The notes: generated from the letters alone by a model not told the origin. A stretch of DNA of 64,000 bases from Liolophura sinensis (GCF_032854445.1 NC_088305.1:23903400-23967399), one strand, 5' to 3'; numbered from the stretch's first letter, positions 1 to 12,025 are shown. Made by a program: numbers and translations.

Positions 1-74
1 GATTCTACTAGTGTATCTAGGACACTAGAACAATTGATTTGTTTTAATTATTTCAAATATTACAGTTTGTTCAC

Positions 75-345
75 GGTCGGAGTCTAATATACTGGCGAGG
101 AAAAGTAACTGCGCAATCACCCAGAAGCCTCCCACCAATGCGGTTGCTGTGTTCAAGTCCAGCTCGTGCTAGCTTCCTCTCCAACCGTACGTAGGAAGAT
201 CTGGCAACACTGGCGGATGATCGTGGGATACACCCTGGATTTGCTCGGTTTCCTCCCACCATTATGCTGGAGACCGTCGTATATGTGAAATGTTCTTGAG
301 TATGGCGTAAAACGCCAATCAGGTAAATAAATAAATAGAAAAGAA
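75..345 (+). mobile_element. tRNA-headed SINE with (aaat)n tail, copy 1
   Basis: Shows 'ccaccaatgcggttgctgtg' and 'ttcaagtccagctcgtgcta' (B-box-like), 'cctcccaccattatgctgg' and 'cttgagtatggcgtaaaacg', then 'aaataaataaatag'. The A-box region is worn. The family appears at least fifteen times in the window. Confidence 0.75.
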
Positions 346-402
346 AAGGTATCTGGTAAATTCGCTCACTTACGCATAAATTTGCTCACTTACGCACTGG
401 GT

Positions 403-490
403 GACCTCTGGCTGGGAAAGCCCTGTCTTTGTAAACAGAAATGTCCATGCGTTGCTGACCTACTTACATCAACATGCAATTTACTGTCAA
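403..490 (+). repeat. Dispersed repeat pair, first copy
   Basis: 'ctctggctgggaaagccctg' to 'catcaacatgcaatttactg' recurs at 951-1040 in the same orientation with about ten differences. Family unknown. Confidence 0.75.
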
Positions 491-950
491 TTTCCGATAT
501 ATTCACCTATAAACACGGCAGATAAATAGACTTCCTCTGACCAGAACATGGTCGTTTTGTCCAGAAAAACATTATCTTGTCATTCAGCGGAAGGTACATC
601 TATATATGTATATATCCAAGGTAATAAAATATGATCGTATTTGTATTGTGTGTTTTGCCAGCATGATTATGTTCATCATTCGTTATGCTGTTTGATTTTT
701 TCCGTGTTCCTCATCAAATCGTACATTTGTCAGAGAAAGATTGACAAAGGTCTTTCAGGATGCTAAACCAATTAAACACCCAGAAAATAAATCCCCTTTT
801 CCTGATCGTTGTACACGTCGCCACCCATTCCGTTATTCCATGATGGAATATACTTACATTTATCATATCTCTGCCTGATACAGAACTGCGCGACATTTAT
901 CCGTATCACAATCCTCTGAACTTTCGCACGCGCCGAACTACTTTCGCACT

Positions 951-1040
951 GACTCTGGCTGGGAAAGCCCTGTCTTTGTCAACGGAAATTCCCATGCGGT
1001 GCTGACCTACTAACATCAACATGCAATTTACTGTCCTTGA
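951..1040 (+). repeat. Dispersed repeat pair, second copy
   Basis: Second copy of the 403-490 sequence, 550 bases away. The spacer is unrelated to the repeat, so this could be a pair of ends of a decayed element or two insertions. Confidence 0.75.
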
Positions 1041-1267
1041 ACCTTCGGAAAAAAGTTTAATTTTCTAAACTGTCTGACAGCGATTATCAGAGGCCAACTG
1101 TTTATAACAACCATTTGCGTCGTATTCTTGTGTCGTCTGTTTCGTGATTTTTTGTAAGGCAAGATTCCATTCTGTGGCGTATATTATGGCTGTCATTTCA
1201 GGCCAGATTTACCGTTCAAACCATTTTCAAATTAAGTGTTATCACCATTTTACCCCGGCATCAACTA

Positions 1268-1500
1268 CAGCAAAAAAGTGCCAGTAGAAAAGCATGTAAT
1301 GTGCCTCCTTGTTGCAGGGTGGATTTCCACCGCTCTTTTATCTAGTGCTGCTTCACTGAAACGCCTTGCCGAAAGCAAGTAAGCTGCTCCGCCCGATGTG
1401 TTATACTGAAACGGGTCAACCAGTCGTTGCACTTTTCCCTTCATGCTGAAAGCCAAGCGAGGAGGTTACAACTTCCTCTTTTAAAATCTTAGGTGTGACT
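1268..1500 (-). mobile_element. SINE of the (cact)n family, internal fragment
   Basis: The reverse complement matches the middle of the 27103-27430 element ('ttgacccgtttcagtata', 'gcagcactagataaaagagc', 'ggaggcacattacatgc'). It lacks the (cact)n tail and the extreme 5' end, so it is an older fragment. Confidence 0.75.
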
Positions 1501-3379
1501 CGACCCACACACAGTGTGAACCATGACACTAGCACAAATACATCTGCAAGGATTTTCCAGGGAGCATCCGTGTCAAACTGCACATTTGACACCACTAGTC
1601 ATTTCCAGGGAGCATCCTTCTTGACACCACTGGTCAGTCCTAATCCAGATGAAGTTTAGAATTTTCATTTTCCAGTAATTTACCATATGTTGATAGAAAA
1701 ATGTTTTTAAAAGTTTTATAAATCACATTTTCATTATTTTACTCGATTTGGCGTTTGTCTACTGTTTTTCTCTTTTTTTTTCTTCATATAAACTGCGGTT
1801 GTTAACTATTGAAATACGTAATATTTAGAGCGAACTCCACGTTCGCGGAATGGTTTGAAAGAGTCGCGGAGACCATCGCTCTACCAGATACTACGCAAAG
1901 CAACAGAATACGAGATGCATACCTGGAATTTAATGCCCCAAATTAGCTTTCATAGAACGTATATGATAAATAGATTTTCACTACACTGGGCTGATCTACA
2001 TTTTCGTATCGCTTGTACGGTGTATGATAATCTGTATGTATATAGAAAATATTTAGACCTTGTTTTGTCGAGTTTCATTGGCCATCGTTCCTAAATGAAG
2101 CAATAAATAAATAAAGAAATTGATACATTTTTAACACACGAAAAGAACTGTCTGAATCTAGTATATTTGGAAAGGTCACGGGTAGGCCTATTGTCTGTTT
2201 CTTTTAGAGAGTCACGCATATTCAGCCGTCTGTAAAATCAGCCACCAAAATTGCCTTTAGTGAGTGACGCGTAACAACATAAGCTGTCACTGGCATATTT
2301 GAAATTGTTTACACGTTTTAGTATAAATATAACCTTAACAAATGAACTTTATTTTATCTCGTGTAGTATATCATCTCTCACGGCAGTATGGTTTTAAAAC
2401 GGGATTTTGTTATAAAAAAAAACAATGTAGTGTATTCACTGAGAGTGTAGTGTAGGCTGTGTTACCGCGTGGAGTTTGTCCTAATCTTGTGTTGGTGCAC
2501 TTACTGTAAAACAAATTACTCTCCACGCTCAATCCCCAGCATGTCACTGGGTTTATGACGTCCCCCGATGTAATGAGTTCTTGGCGTCGAAACTGAGCTT
2601 ATGCAGTTTAACATTATGATTTAAAATGTGTTCTGATTTGATTAGCTTGGCACGGATATATCAACATATGAATGTATAGCGCTTGTGTTTTGGCGTGTCA
2701 TTGGCTAAAGGCAATTTAGCGAATATGAGTGATTTTACAGACAGCTAAATATAGGCGACTCTTTAAAAGAAATAGACTATAATACACGCTTACAATGTGC
2801 ATCACACTTCGCTTTATACGCCGTATGCAATTAGATGTGTCAGTAGATGTGGGCTTGCATGTGAAGTACACTCGTTACACTTGCTATATATGTTTGAATC
2901 TGACGAATCTGGGAATAAAATGCACAATCTATGAAGCACACACAATCCGTCATATCAAGGTCAATTGTCAACGGAAGGCAGAATATCAACCTCCGTATAC
3001 AAGACAGGCCTAAACTGACCCTGGTGACATTCAAACGACATTTTTTATCAGTTAACAAAGAACTTTCCGGTGTTCCCCAGAAAGAGATCATAGATCAAAC
3101 TTCAAACCTGAAGTCCTGTTGAAGTATCTGTTGATAGTAATGCAACTGCCAGTATCTCATTGAAGATTTCAAATCAACTGTCCGTTCCTCGGTTGCAATG
3201 TCTGTGACTCTGCCCGAACCTCAGATGAGATGTCAATTTAACTGACAGTACCTGGGTTGGAATGGTTTTGTGACTGTCAGAGTGTCAGTTCGGTCGCAGC
3301 GTTAGTGTAACTGTTTGTATATCATACACTTGAGATTTTAAGTTAACTGTTCGAATTTCCGTCGAGATTTCAATTCAGC
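1501..3379. other. Non-coding DNA without recognised features
   Basis: AT-rich. A 50-bp near-duplicate (ttccagggagcatcc at about 1556 and 1602) is the only structure. Short frames at 1855-2094 and 2795-3122 overlap on both strands and look like chance. Confidence 0.5.
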
Positions 3380-3590
3380 TGTCGGTAGACATATCTCTGT
3401 TTCAATGTCAGTGCAACTGAGTGCACCTCATTCGAGATAAGCAATGTCTGTGTAACTGCTTGTATCTCATTTGAAATCTCATTAGCAATGTCTGTGCAAC
3501 TACTTGTGTCTCATTCGAGATTACTAATGTCTGTGCAACTACTTGTGTCTCATTCGAGATTAGCAATGTCTGTGTAACTCCTTGCACAGT
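3380..3590. repeat. 39-44 bp tandem repeat, about 4-5 copies
   Basis: 'aatgtctgtgcaactacttg' and 'tgtctcattcgagattagc' recur at about 3443, 3487, 3526 and 3565. Similar but worn wording extends left to about 3130. Confidence 0.7.
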
Positions 3591-4341
3591 ACATTTTTCA
3601 GTTCAACTCTCCGTATACCTTTTTTATAGATGGCTTCAGGGCATTTTGAAAGTCTTAAATTTTAATCTGGTAGACATCTGTCTATCTCGGTTAACTTTAA
3701 AAATTAAAGCTTTACCATTAGTGTATTAAAAAGTTATCAATATTTCTATATGAAGATAATTCATATCATGACACGCGGTGGGAATGACATTCCCCGCTAG
3801 TCCTAGGTCTACCTCCACTGTGAATAGTATAAATTTCACTTCTAAGGCAAGTATGAATTTAAACTTGAATGGTTTGTGAAAACATAGTTGCTCATTTTCC
3901 TTACCTCGAACTTCCTTGGATCCACAGTCTGGGCTGCAACTGTCAAAAGGGCAAACATATTTGAAACTCTTCTCTCTCTATGACGTTCTAATCTGAGCTC
4001 AGCGGTATGACGTTATAATACGCGTAGAGAAAACGTTTACATTCTTGCGTCACGCTTGGATAAAACACGATGTCATACATACGCGGCTGTGAATTAACGA
4101 GGTCCACTGTAATAGAATAATCTAAGCTTGCCACTGATTGGTCTAAAATGCATGATCTCTGCCGAGGGAGTGAAAGAAACGGCAGCATAAAATATGATGT
4201 TTTTACCACAGTTTCTTCATTTTGCGTGATAGAATAGGCTTTAACACCTTCGTCTCGTAATCCAGTACCGCTGAACCTTGTTTCATCCCGAGTCAAATCA
4301 CATTCTAGGGATTTGTCTACGGACGGAACAAGGTTCTACGT

Positions 4342-4561
4342 AGCTATGTAGGGCTGTGATTACCCATACTAAAACAGTCCTGTCTTGTTCCATAAACGGA
4401 AACAACTTTGCTGAAACGACTATGACTACGGACAGACAAATTATTTGATGCCCAGCAGCAGTATATTAAGGCCGACAAAAGAATTACAAGAGGTGTTCAA
4501 GGTTAGCTCATAGATCAAGACGGCCGTGTGATAGTATACGTAATCACAGCCCTACAGGGCT
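4342..4561. mobile_element. MITE with 22-bp terminal inverted repeats and 11-bp target duplication
   Basis: The left end is agctatgtagggctgtgatt plus ac; the right end is its inverse with 20 of 22 positions matching. The element is 220 bp and has no coding capacity. Flanking 11-bp direct repeats aggttctacgt lie at 4331-4341 and 4562-4572. The long duplication recalls Mutator-like elements (usually 8-11 bp), but the superfamily is not certain. Confidence 0.75.
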
Positions 4562-5407
4562 AGGTTCTACGTTGTCGGGTTACACAACAAACACCAAGGT
4601 GAATGTTCTAAGCATTTAAACAAACAAAGACATATGCTGTCTCTTGATTTAAGCATTGTTCACATCATGATATGAATACAGTATTACAGAAGTTAACCGT
4701 ATCAAGTCATTCATTGATTCATTTTTTTATTTAATTAGAGTTTTATGCCGTAGTCAAGAATATTTATATGACGGAACACAGAATTATGATGGCAGAAAAC
4801 CCACGACCTTTCACATACATTCCCACGTACGACCGCAGAAGATGACATCATTAGCTGGACTGGAGTCTAAGATAGACTCCATTTCAAAATAATTTCTGTA
4901 TGTGAATGTACTGCTTGGGAGAGCAAAATATCCTAAATGTAAAAACAAATTTGCAATAGCTGCGACATTCGACAAGTTGTCGACCGCCAACACATGGGTG
5001 CACAGAAATATTGTTGATATATTTTGGTCAGTTAGGATTCGGCAAAAAATTTGCTAAAAATAACGTTTAATTAAATTAAATGAAGTGTGTAAAAATCTCC
5101 ACTCACAATTAGATGTGTTAAGCTTATCAGTCATGCTCTCGTTTTTATCTGATCTTCTAAATCTTTGCCGCTATCAAGCCTGCTTACGTTATCTAAATTC
5201 ATTTGAGTTAAATTAAAGATTTAAAAGTGTCGTGCTGTTGTCTTCCCTCCATCCTACTCCACTTCTTATGGATTCTTCCTGTTTCTCATGTATATGGGAT
5301 AAGGTTGTAGCAACTAAAGCTATGCTTTTCGTCTAAATTATCCAGGGTCGAATCCAGAACAAATTCTCCACCGTATATAAAGCCCCTCGGAGAATATCTT
5401 CGCCCGA

Positions 5408-5525
5408 GATTTATTTATTTGATTGGCGTTTTACGCATACTCAAAAATATTTCCCTTACACTTATAGGACAGCAGCCGGCATTACGGTGGGAGGAAACCG
5501 GCAGAGCCCAGGTTAAACCGATGGA
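5408..5525 (-). mobile_element. tRNA-headed SINE, 3' fragment, copy 2
   Basis: Reverse orientation: 'atttatttatttgattggcg', 'ttttacgcatactcaaaa', 'cattacggtgggaggaaacc'. The head is missing. It abuts the 39-bp tandem array. Confidence 0.7.
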
Positions 5526-5632
5526 AGATCTTTCTACGTTCGATAGGAGAGTCCTCTGGGAAAATATTCCCTCCAGGCAAATCCTGACGCACATAAAGCC
5601 TTCTTGTCGCCGGAGAACACCCTTGCTGTACA

Positions 5633-6155
5633 CAAAATCTTCTCCTCGCTCGAGAACATCCCTGTCGGAGAACATCTCCGCCGTACATAAACCCTTCTCT
5701 TCGCCGGAGAACATTCCCACCGTACATAAACCTATATCCTCGCTGGAGAACATTCGAGCCGTACACAAAACCTTCTTCTCGCTCGATAACATCCCTATCG
5801 GAGAACATCTCCGCCGTACATAAAACCTTCTACTAGCCCGAGAACATCCCTGTCGGAGAACATCTCCGACATAAAAGCACATAAAACCTTCTCTTCGCCG
5901 GAGAACATCCCCGCCGGACACAAAACCTTCTCCTCGCTGGAGAACATCCCCGCCGTATACAAAACTTTCTCCTCGCCGGAGAACATCCCCACCGTACATA
6001 AAACCTTATCCTCGCTGGAGTACATTCGCGCCGTACACAAAACCTTCTCCTCGTCGAAGAACATTCCCGCCGTACACTAAACCTTGTCCTCGCTGGAGAA
6101 TGTCCCCGCTGCACACAAAACCTTCTCCTCGCCGGAGAATATCCCCGCCGTCTTT
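5633..6155. repeat. 39-bp tandem array, about 13 copies
   Basis: The unit is like 'aaaaccttctcctcgccgga' followed by 'gaacatccccgccgtacat'. Degenerate units start near 5380. As 39 is divisible by three and few units contain stops, long frames appear on both strands (up to 194 codons on the minus strand). Coding is not implied. Confidence 0.85.
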
Positions 6156-6534
6156 ATTTAATACCCAAACCGTATATACAAACAGCTTATGAACTTAGCC
6201 AAGCACTGATTTTTAACAGGTAATTGATAGCGTCATATCGCATTTATCTAACGCTTGGCTGTCCAAAGCGTTTCCTACCAGGATACGTTATTACATGCGT
6301 TTTGTGTTCATTTACTTATTTCATTGTTGACAACTGCAGGATAGATGAAACCCATGTGACTGTAAAAATATTTGACAAGGTACTGGCGACCTTTCTCACT
6401 TCTGACACACATATCCGCATCATACTGGAGGAAGACATGTTATATTCAACGAACTTTAAACTTTGTCACCAATTATCCACAGTCTTGAACAGTAATGCTA
6501 TCAAAGCTAAACCGATGAAAGATGTAACAATTTT

Positions 6535-6894
6535 CTGAAAATGTAGCCATGTTAATTCCTCACTTTTGAATATGTAACACTGTTATGACTTTCTGAATAA
6601 TTTATAGTGTCCTGATTTTCTAAATGTGTAACAAAGATCTCACTTTCTGAATGTATAACAATTCTCTGACTGTCTGAATGTGTAACAAAGATCTCACTTT
6701 CTGAATGTATAGCAATGTTCTGACTGTCTGAATGTGTAACAAAGATCTCACTTTCTGAATGTATAGCAATGTTCTGACTGTCTTAATGTGTAACAATGAT
6801 CACACTTTCTGAATGTATAGCAATGTTCTGACTGTCTGAATGTGTAACAATGATCTCACTTTCTGAATGTGTAGCAATGTTCTGACTGTCTGAA
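6535..6894. repeat. 27-bp tandem array, left block, with 54-bp dimers
   Basis: The unit resembles 'ctgactttctgaatgtgtaa' plus caatgtt. From about 6600 the units alternate 'aagatctcactttctgaatg' and 'caatgttctgactgtctgaa', giving a 54-bp dimer. The array continues after the LTR-like block at 7662. Confidence 0.85.
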
Positions 6895-7661
6895 TGTGTA
6901 ACGCTTGCTATGTGAACAACTGCCGTCAGCTTCTAAATTTAGCTTGCCACTGTTTACATATGCTGAGTTCAGGGCCTGCTATCTGCCTCTGCCTTAGAAT
7001 GTACCAGAATACCCTCAGTTCGGGGCCTGTTTGTTTACAACAAGTCTTCAAGAAATTTTTTATTCTAGAAAATTCCACCAGTCTATATAAGACCTATGAA
7101 AGCAGGTCAAAGGAGGAGGAAGGGGAATTATTGAGAGTTTTGGATGCTTTCGCTGTGTGTTACTTTAATAGGCCTTTTGTGCTCAATTTTGGTGTCTTTA
7201 TAGCCTCGGGCTTTGTTATATCCTATCTCCACCGAGCACTTGTTCAGTCTGAACTTGTATATTTAATTTGTGCTCTTGTGTACACAGTGCTTATTAGTAC
7301 ACGGACACTGTCTGTGGAATTTTGTGTATATCTCGTCATACATTCAGTTATTCTGTGGATTTTCCCTCTTGTGAATATTGCCTCTGTGCATTTTTAAGCA
7401 TTGTGGAGTATATGCGTCCGTTTGGACTTGACACCGTTGTACATGTAAGTATTTTAGTATTTGTATAGATACTGCTCACCTTTCTTGTTAAACTTAAGTA
7501 CTTTAGTATTTGTATAAGTCTTGTTGCCTGTTCTTGTTAAACCTAATAAATTGTTGAAAAATAAAATCTGCTGGTTTTGGTTACTTTTTTGTGCGGCTAA
7601 ACTGTCGTGTATGTCGAACAAGCCATCTCTTTATAATACAGAGAGTTTGGTTCCTAACACA
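6895..7661 (+). mobile_element. Probable solo LTR inserted in the 27-bp tandem array
   Basis: A unique block of about 767 bp begins TGTGTAACGC and ends CCTAACACA, with the 27-bp array on both sides. It has a TATA box (ctatataag near 7083) and two AATAAA-type signals at 7543-7565, followed by a short U5-like tail. Flanking pentamers ctgaa and ctgat match at four of five positions. The 167-codon frame inside (6894-7397) is hydrophobic, has no recognisable domain and overlaps the TATA, so I do not call it a gene. The boundary is uncertain by a few bases. Confidence 0.6.
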
Positions 7662-8545
7662 CTGATCTCACTTTCTGAATGTATACCAATGTTTTGACTG
7701 TCTACATGTGTAACAATGATCTCGCTTTCTGAATGTGTAAAAATGATCTCACGTTCTGAATGTGTAGCAATGTTTTGACTGTTTGAATGTGTAACATTGA
7801 TCTCACTTTCTGAATGTGTAACAATGTTTTGACGGTATACATGTGTAATAATGATCTCACGTTCTGAATGTGTAACAATATCCTGACTGTCTGAATTTGC
7901 TAATGTTTTTACATTCTAAATGTGCAGCAATTCTCTCATCGTCTGAATGTGTAACAATGTACTGACTTTCTGAATGTGTAAAAATGTTCTCATTGTCTGA
8001 ATGTGTAACTATAATCTTACTTTTCAAATACGAAACAATGTTCTGACTTTCTAAATATGTAACAATGTTCTGACTTTCTGAATGTGTAACAGTGCTTTGA
8101 CTTTCTAAATGTGTACCAATATTCTGAATTTCTAAATATGTAACAGTGTTCTGACCTCTTGAATGTGTAACAATGTTCTGACCTTTTGCATGGGTAACAA
8201 TGTTCTGGCCTTTTGAATGTGTAACAATGTTCTGACTATCTAAATGTGTAATAATATTCTGAATGTCTAAATATGTAACAGTGTTCTGACCTTTTGAATG
8301 TGTAACAATGTTCTGACTTTTTGAATTTGTAACAATGTTCTGACTTTCTGAATGTGTAACGATGTTCTGATTGTCTGAATGTGTAACAATGTTCTGACTT
8401 TCTGAATGTGAAACAATGTTCTGATTGTCTGAATATGTAAGATTTCTGTCACTTTCTGAAAATGGAACAATTTTCTTACTTTACGAATATGTCATAATAT
8501 TTTGACTTTTTGAAAATGTAACAGTGTTCTTACTTTCTGCCTGTC
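7662..8545. repeat. 27-bp tandem array, right block
   Basis: About 32 units of the same 27-bp motif, for example 27 bases between 'caatgttctg' at 8171 and 8198. More divergent and mostly monomeric compared with the left block. Confidence 0.85.
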
Positions 8546-8549
8546 ATGG

Positions 8550-8890
8550 TTCTCAGGGCTCTTCTCAGCTGAGTTGCGTGCGGGGCTTTTGTCAGCTGAG
8601 AAATATCCCCGGGGCTTTCTTAACAATATTACGTTCTCGGGACTTTTGTCCGTTGGGTTTAAGCCCGCTGGGTTTTTGTCAGCTGGTCTTATGTTGACTA
8701 AGCTTTTGTAATCAGTTGTATGTTTGTGGGCTTTTTAAGCTGGAGTTATGTCCGCGAATCTTTTGTAAACGACTGTATGTTTGCGGGTTTTTTGTCAGTG
8801 AGCTTATGTCCGCTGAGCTTTTGTCGGCTGGGTTTATGTCTGGTGGGTTTTGTTGGGCGGGGTTTACATCGAGGGCGGCTTTCGTCTGTT
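8550..8890. repeat. Degenerate T/G-rich short-period repeat
   Basis: Variants of 'gctgggtttatgtcxgctgag' and 'cttttgtcagctgrg' recur every 20-25 bases. Periodicity is loose and copies are strongly diverged. Confidence 0.5.
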
Positions 8891-9301
8891 CCATAGGTAG
8901 GTCACCGCCAGAAAAGAGCTAATACAACAAATGAACGCTGAGACAAAAAATAACATTGCTTCTTTGTCTCATAAATCATAAATACAGATTACAAAAGTTA
9001 CGAAAGAAAATATTTTAATTAGTCTCCAGTCTGACTGATTCACCCAACCGTATCCGTTGCTTTCCGTTACCCTTGAGTAGATGTGTATTTAACGTGACTC
9101 ACACGTAATCCTGTTCTGCAAACCAGATTATTAGGGCAGGCCAGGCATTCTGCAAACCCTCTCTTCATACATGTACAGGAGACTTACATGTATTTATCAA
9201 GGGTGAGATGTGCAATAGGCGCCTATGTAAGGCGTTTGAGCATCTTTACTTTTCTATGACCAACGAAAACCTAATGCCCGACAAAGATCTAATGTCTAAG
9301 T

Positions 9302-9460
9302 CGGCAAGGCGTCTCAGTGAAGCAGCACTAGATAAAAGAGCGGTGGAAATCCGTCCTGCAACAAGGATGCACATTACATGCACTCTAAGGATTCCTTTGT
9401 CGTCATATAGCTGAAAAATTGTTAAGTACCACCTTAAACCCCAAGCACTCACTCACTCAC
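9302..9460 (+). mobile_element. SINE with (cact)n tail, 5'-truncated, with target duplication
   Basis: Matches the 3' half of the 27103-27430 element ('agcagcactagataaaagag', 'ggtggaaatccg', ending 'ccaagcactcactcactcac'). Flanked by tctaatgtctaagt at 9288-9301 and 9461-9474, a 14-bp duplication in which the first two bases may belong to the tail. 5' truncation with intact duplications is the mark of target-primed reverse transcription. Confidence 0.8.
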
Positions 9461-9474
9461 TCTAATGTCTAAGT

Positions 9475-11094
9475 GGTGCGATTGATCATTGCAACGGACT
9501 TTTGTTGCTGTCAAAACAGCTACAATGTTTTGACATTTTTTTCCAAATTGTCACACAGCCTCATGTGTTCTTCAAAAGTTCAACATGCTGACCTGGTGAC
9601 AAACCAACCAGTGAAGTTTTGAGACGTTTAGCTTCATGTAAAATGACGGATGGTATATGGAATAGGCTGCTCGAGCCTAATTTTGACATCGTTTTATTTT
9701 TCATATATACATGTATATGTTTTAAAAGTAAAAGGACTGCTGAACTCCTAAATTCTTTTAAAATTAGCTTTTATATTAGTGAAAATAAAGAGAAAATTGT
9801 ATCATAAAAAAGTCAAAGCTAATTTTTAAGATGGTGTTGTCTCTCCTGTTCAACACTCTAAAAGTTTTATTCTCAAAGTGTATAGTTTACTATTTAAACT
9901 AAACAGCTGGTCCCAAGATATTTTTAATATTCATCTTAGATTTTTTGAGTGATTTTTCGAACATTTTTGACTTTCAACTTTCGTCATAATTTATTAATAT
10001 TAATACAAGACATTAGAATGAATAAAAAAAAACACCGAGTAGTTTTTTTAGTTCATCTATTTAGCTACATTTATGTAAAATTGAGAAGCATTTAGTTGGA
10101 ATATAAGCGAGAAATAAAAGAATTTCATCATTGGAATGTCTCAAAAACAGAAAGCAGGAAAATGAACACAATGTCTCATCGAGCGTCGTGTACGACAAAA
10201 TTCGTCATTATTTCGTTTGTAAATGAGTTTTAATCAAGAATTGTGAGAATATGTGAGAATATATAAATCTACTGACGTAATACTTTTAAACTTATATTAA
10301 TGAACGTAAGGGTAAATTGGTGTTTTATCTTGAGAGTTCTGAGAAAAACTGATTATTTTGCAAAACCCTTCTCTGGTTGCATCATCGTTCAAGGAAGAAA
10401 CACGAGTGCCTTCTAGACTTATACGTAATGTGAAATGTTTGATATTTATAATTAAAATTTGGTTTTCATCTTTGAACGGTGACAAGGAAGATAGGAAGGT
10501 GGGGAAACAGAATGCAAAATAAAACAATATGGTCAAATTTTACCACTGAGGGCTTCTAGCATCCTTAACACAGTCAGTGGGTATCGTCCAGACGCTTGAC
10601 ACGACTGACATACAGGGTCAATCATAAGCCTCAATCATTGCTTCCAAGGTAGCTTTCTCATTGGATGTCGACAAATCACTCTTTAAGTCCTGGAATCCTC
10701 GTTTTCGCACAGGTCAACTATTTATGAATCAAGGCCTTTGGGAATCCCTCACTGGCATGGCCACACTGCGTACAGCTATTGATATCATCGTTATCAGATC
10801 CATCCAATTGTGAACTAACATTTGTCAATAAAACGAAAAGAAATCTGCCTTGCATTCACAAAGTAAGGAACGTGTAATATAGTTTCGTTCAACCCAAACT
10901 GGTTAGAAGGTGTGTTTGGATAACTTTGCTGTATCCATCAACAGCATGCCGCAAATCTCTCAATGTTTTCTTGCCTGAAGATGGAAAAACAGCGTCAGTT
11001 ACGTTGCGTGAGGTTGTCATGATTTTGATGTCAAGGTGTGTGTGTCAGGTATGTCTGTCGGAGGTCCGGTGGTTTTATTTTTGTCAGGAATTCT
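9475..11094. other. Non-coding DNA without recognised features
   Basis: AT-rich, no repeat family or convincing exon noticed on either strand. Confidence 0.5.
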
Positions 11095-11215
11095 TCATTT
11101 ATATCCATAATACTTCACTTATACGACGGCGGTCAGCATTTTGGTGGGAGGAAACCGGACAGAGCCCGCAACCGTCCGCAGCTGGGAGAGGAAGCTGGCA
11201 GGAGATTGCCTTATT
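11095..11215 (-). mobile_element. tRNA-headed SINE, internal fragment, copy 3
   Basis: Reverse orientation: 'cacttatacgacggcggtca', 'ttttggtgggaggaaaccgg', 'cgtccgcagctgggagagga'. Both ends are lost. Confidence 0.7.
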
Positions 11216-11334
11216 CGTTACCCTCAACGTATTTAACATGTTTTGTTTTTCAGTGAGATTGTCTTAAAGCGAACAACGCATTCATTCATAGATAGATATT
11301 TCCCCACGTTCGGATTACAAAAAATGGGACTGTT

Positions 11335-11565
11335 TTAGGCTTCACTTTCTTCAGATGTCCACATGATGTGACATTTGGACAGGAATGCACTAGGAAAATG
11401 AAGCGATCCAACTTTTTCCCAATTGACCGGATCAGAATGCTCTGGACTGTCACTGTCGAGCTCCTCCATTAAATGGTCATAGCTTTTGGCCAAAACTGAT
11501 ACCGCTGTGCCCTGAATGACGTCTTCCATGTTGTGTAAATTTACGATGGTCTCACTTATATCCAT
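11335..11565 (-). CDS. Small candidate protein or exon, 76 codons, unrecognised
   Basis: ATG at 11565 opens a 76-codon frame ending TAA. Composition is protein-like: acidic, few low-complexity runs, 'MDISETIVNLHNMEDVIQG' at the start and 'SDPVNWEKVGSLHFPSAF' in the middle. The sequence just upstream, CAAATCAG|GTGCAATGG, could be an acceptor, so it may be a terminal exon, or a short gene with an AT-rich promoter. It lies about 1 kb downstream of C1GALT1 on the same strand and shows no similarity I recognise. Confidence 0.35.
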   Translation of the reverse strand: MDISETIVNLHNMEDVIQGTAVSVLAKSYDHLMEELDSDSPEHSDPVNWEKVGSLHFPSAFLSKCHIMWTSEESEA

Positions 11566-11820
11566 TGCACCTGATTTGTCGTTCGCTATATACTATTTAG
11601 CACAACATATATGTATTTACAGTGTAGGCAAACTGACATACTTAAACACTGCCTGGGTTCGTCACTATATTCATGAAAAATGAACAACAAACATCCAATG
11701 AAGATAACTATGTTGATGTGCAAAAAAATATTTATTGATTTTCATTATTTCGACGTGACATAATGCTACAGTAGAGATGCATTACGTTCGTAGTAAATAA
11801 ATATGTCAAAATAAAGTACC

Positions 11821-12025
11821 AGAGAGGTCACGATGGAGCACCAGGAAGGTGACAATGGAGTGTCCGGGAGGTTAAGATGGAAACCAGGGAGGTCACAATG
11901 GAGTGTCAAGGAGGTCAAGATGGAAACCAGGAAGGTCACAATGGATTGTAGGGGAGGACACGATGGTACTCCAGGGAGGTCAAAATTGAGTGCCAGGGAG
12001 GCCACGATGCAGTGTCAGGGGTCCA
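11821..12025. repeat. About 20-bp G/A-rich tandem repeat
   Basis: Alternating 'gaggtcacaatggagtgtca' and 'ggaggtcaagatggaaacca' units, roughly nine or ten, running into the gypsy fragment at 12012. Confidence 0.7.

Noticed and set aside
3988..4296. 102-codon minus-strand frame
   Set aside because: It starts only at a TTG, has no recognisable family and no convincing splice sites; possible but unsupported.
5415..6114. Long repetitive minus-strand frames
   Set aside because: The 39-bp tandem array is open in several frames; no start context, splice or domain support.
6894..7397. 167-codon plus-strand frame with hydrophobic segments
   Set aside because: It spans the TATA box of a probable solo LTR, has no recognisable domain and begins in satellite sequence.
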